The translations under genes and the position numbers were made by a program. From Phascolarctos cinereus (lineage: Eukaryota > Chordata > Mammalia > Diprotodontia > Phascolarctidae), in the NCBI RefSeq assembly GCF_002099425.1, contig NW_018343987.1, forward strand, positions 9,549,501 through 9,613,500: a stretch of 64,000 bases of DNA, read 5' to 3'. The notes under the pieces are model-generated. The model was not told the DNA's origin, ran no database searches, and saw nothing but the letters and a program-made list of their open reading frames with translations. Below are positions 61,350-64,000 of this stretch, in pieces (the first letter of the stretch is position 1; every line of letters starts with the position of its first letter).

Positions 61350-61470
61350 TAGAATTTAGAACTAGGAGAGACTTAGACATCGTTTGATCCAACCCTCTCA
61401 TTTTACAGTTGGAGAAATTGAGGCCCAGAAAAGATCAATGATTTGTCCCAGATTGTATAGATTTTTATAT
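61350..61470 (-). repeat. MIR-related fragment
   Basis: 'ccaaccctctcattttacag', 'gagaaattgaggcccagaaa'. Confidence 0.7.
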
Positions 61471-61479
61471 ACATTTAAA

Positions 61480-61940
61480 ATTTTTACTGATCTTTTTTTA
61501 ATATCACCTTTATTCCCAAATATGTCCCTTTTCCTCCCCTACTCAGAAAACCATCCCTTGTTACAGAGAATAAAGAAATAAAAATAGTAATTCATCAAAA
61601 CTAACATCCAGCTGAATCTGACAGCATGTGAAATGTTCCACACTCATAGTTCCTCATCTCTGCAAAGGAGGGAGGGAAGGGAAAAGAGAGAGATAGAGAC
61701 AGAGACAGAGAGAAAAGAAGGGGGGGCGTGCTAAGCGAGCATTTTTTTTTTCTTCAGCTCTTCCAAGTGCCAAGTTTGGTCATTTTAATTACACAACATT
61801 CAGTTATATTTTATAACTGAATTGTTCTTTCTGTTGTTGTTTTTTCCACATGTATTGTATGTAATTATTTATCCACACACATATATACATAAAGCTTAAA
61901 ACCACCCTAAGACTTTTAGACACTGGATATAAGTGTGTGT

Positions 61941-61994
<54 letters not shown>

Positions 61995-62420
61995 TTCCTA
62001 ATTCAGCTTTTTCACTGTGCTTCAGCTTTTATGTGTGTCTTCCTAGGCTTTTCTGAATTCTTCATATTTATCATTTCTTATGGTATGGTTATCCATTACA
62101 TTCATTTCCCACAGTCTGTTCAATCACTCACAAATCAATTCATTATCTTCTTAGCTTCCAGCCCTTTGATACTATAAAAAAAGGTGCTTCTGTGAATATT
62201 TTGGTGTACATGAAACTCTTCTTTCAGTCTTTAACCTCTTCAGGGTAAGTGCCTATTGTAGGATCTTTGGATTGATGGGTCTAGACATTTTCATTTTTGC
62301 TAATTTCTTAGTAAAATTCCAAGTTGCTTTCCGGAATGGTAGGACCACTTGACAGACAGAAGAATTGTGTATTACTGTGACTGTTCTTCTGCAGCCCCTC
62401 TGATATTAGCTGTTTCCATC
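61480..62420 (-). mobile_element. L1 3' half fragment
   Basis: 'cccaaatatgtcccttttcc', 'ctgacagcatgtgaaatgtt', 'gccaagtttggtcattttaa', 'ccaagttgctttccggaatg'. A (CA)n run is embedded. Confidence 0.8.
61943..61992. repeat. (CA)n microsatellite
   Basis: About 25 CA units in L1. Confidence 0.96.
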
Positions 62421-62714
62421 TTATCTTTACACTGGTTTTAAATAGCAGTAGTATCCAAATGCTCAGATTCCAAACCCAGTGCTCTCCCCATTGTACCAGA
62501 ATGCCTCCACTGTTGTAGCACAGAATACTGGGCACTGGGCTGTCATGGCCTCAGCAAATTGTGCAGTTTGGAGTTTAGATCTCCATGGCACTAGAGCAGT
62601 GGGGGACAATAGGAGATGGGATAGGGTTGAGGGTGTGTGTGTTTCAGGGTGTGGGGTTGCATTCTTTTCCAAGCCTATGGGTCTAGACACCTTATGTAGT
62701 CTTGATGTTGGAGC

Positions 62715-62975
62715 ATGGTGGATAGTTGGGAAAGAGGGAATAAGCATTTATAGTGCCTGCTATGTGCCAGGTATTATGCCAAGTGCTTTATAAATATTAT
62801 CTCATTTGATCCTCACAATCCTGCTAGGTAAGTATTGTTATTACTCCCATTTTATAAGTGAGAGAACTGAGGCAAACAGACATTAAGTGACTTGCTCAGG
62901 GCCACACAGAGCTAAGTGTCTGAGGCCAGATTCCTGACCCAGCATTCCATCCAGTGTGCCAACTAGCTGCCCCTA
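62715..62975 (-). repeat. MIR/THER-type SINE, nearly full length
   Basis: 'gtgcctgctatgtgccaggt', 'atctcatttgatcctcacaa', 'ataagtgagagaactgaggc', 'cattaagtgacttgctcagg', 'gtgccaactagctgcccc'. Confidence 0.9.
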
Positions 62976-62999
62976 GTTGGGGAAGAAGGTGCCAAGTGA

Positions 63000-63450
63000 G
63001 CTCGAGTTAAGATTTAGTTCATGGCATTTTTTGTGTTCTTGGGGTTCTTGTTGTCCTAGACCACTGAGACGACTGAAATTGCTTTACCTCTGGTGTATAA
63101 TTTTGGAGAGGTTTGAGAGGTCATGAGGATTGCAGAAAATGTCTAGTCCTTCATCTCTGAAAGATAATGAGGTAGAATCAACCATTCTTGGAAATGATTT
63201 GGATGTGGTGTGCAAAAGAAGGAAGAATCAAAGATGACTCCTGGTTTGCAAACTTGGGTGGCTAGAAGAATGGCAGGCCCTTCAAGTGAATAGGAAAGTT
63301 GGGATTTGGGTTAGGTTTACAGTGAAAAATAATAGTTTCCTGTTGTACTTGTTAAGTTTAAACACAGATGGAACTGAGATGTTCAATAGACAGTTATAGG
63401 TGCTGGATTGGAACCTAAAAGAGAGATAGGGACTGGGGCACATTAAATAA
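63000..63450 (+). repeat. Ancient interspersed repeat, family not named
   Basis: 'caaagatgactcctggtttg', 'gggtggctagaagaatggca', 'gttgtacttgttaagttta': same group as 7860 and 15790. Confidence 0.5.
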
Positions 63451-63489
63451 GGGGAAGTAGAAATGGCATTCAGGACTCAAGAGTGTCTA

Positions 63490-63980
63490 AACCTATGTAT
63501 CTCTATATCAGATATGCAATGCTTTCTTTTTCTTTTAAACCCCTTCATGGTCTGGCCCCTTTCCATTCTTATTATATTTTTACTCCCTACTACATCCTCT
63601 GTGATCTCACAACATTGGCCTTCTTGCTTTTCTCTGCACAAGACCATCTCTTGATGGTGCCTCTTCACTGGATGTCCAAGATTCCCAGAATTCCCTCTCT
63701 CCTCACCTCTGGTGTCTCTGGCTTCTTTTAAGACTAAGCTCAAATCCCAGTTTTTGTAGAAGGCTTTTCCTGGTGGTTTCCCCCCTCAACACTCTACTAC
63801 CTTCTTTCTGAGATTACTCTCTATGTGTACTGTATACGTCTCGTATGTACAATTATTTGCATGTTGTCTTCGAATTAGAATGTGAGGCAGGGACCCTGTT
63901 TTTTGCCTTTGTCTGCCCAGTGCTTAGCATAGTACCTGGCACATAATTAACACTTAATAAATACTTATTGACTAACTGGA
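63490..63980 (+). repeat. L2 LINE 3' end
   Basis: 'ccccttcatggtctggcccc', 'tttaagactaagctcaaatc', 'atgtgaggcagggaccctgt', 'acctggcacataattaacac', 'ttaataaatacttattgact'. Open frames on both strands here are non-coding. Confidence 0.87.
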
Positions 63981-64000
63981 CTAGAACAAATACAGAGAAA

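Overview
The window is mammalian and almost certainly marsupial. It carries many copies of the tRNA-derived SINE that starts GGCAGCTAGGTGG and ends near CCCCAATTGCC, plus MAR1-type CORE-SINEs, MIR and L2 relics and dense, often nested L1. That mix is typical of opossums and Australian marsupials. The species cannot be fixed from the sequence.

The only host gene seen is SIK3 (salt-inducible kinase 3, plus strand). Two internal coding exons lie at 40510-40626 and 49202-49265. Both have consensus splice sites, and together they read through kinase subdomains II to V in a continuous frame. Positions 1-40509 are the upstream intron, 40627-49201 the intron between the two exons (8575 bp), and 49266-64000 part of the next intron. 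The rest of the kinase domain is not in the window.

Layout: 949-4140 is an old plus-strand L1 keeping its 5' UTR, ORF1 and part of ORF2, followed by minus-strand L1 3' ends. 7.9-17.5 kb is a field of MIR, L2 and other ancient repeats with a solo LTR at 10996-11437 (6-bp target duplication). 20.8-27.8 kb is a minus-strand L1 whose 5' UTR is split by a young, gene-poor class II (betaretrovirus-like) provirus at 22650-27549, also on the minus strand. 30.6-32.8 kb and 36.3-37.9 kb hold two minus-strand ORF1-only L1 derivatives with the same internal deletion. An L1 5' UTR ends about 90 bp upstream of the first SIK3 exon. 41.6-45.9 kb is a deep nest of L1 pieces with a 7SL RNA pseudogene and an L1 insertion that looks like a 3' transduction. 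56-59 kb is a nearly complete HAL1 (half-L1) with a well preserved ORF1.

The most unusual object is the provirus. It has near-identical LTRs, an exact 6-bp target duplication, a Lys-type primer binding site and a polypurine tract. Its only recognisable coding part is the end of integrase. Between leader and integrase lie a tandem array of strictly 43- or 49-bp units carrying AAGTGA (IRF-type) hexamers, and about 2 kb of AT-rich sequence that does not look retroviral. The layout resembles mouse ETn elements: a mobilised passenger genome rather than a virus. Most L1 pieces and both LTR elements lie antisense to SIK3, as expected for intronic insertions that survived selection.
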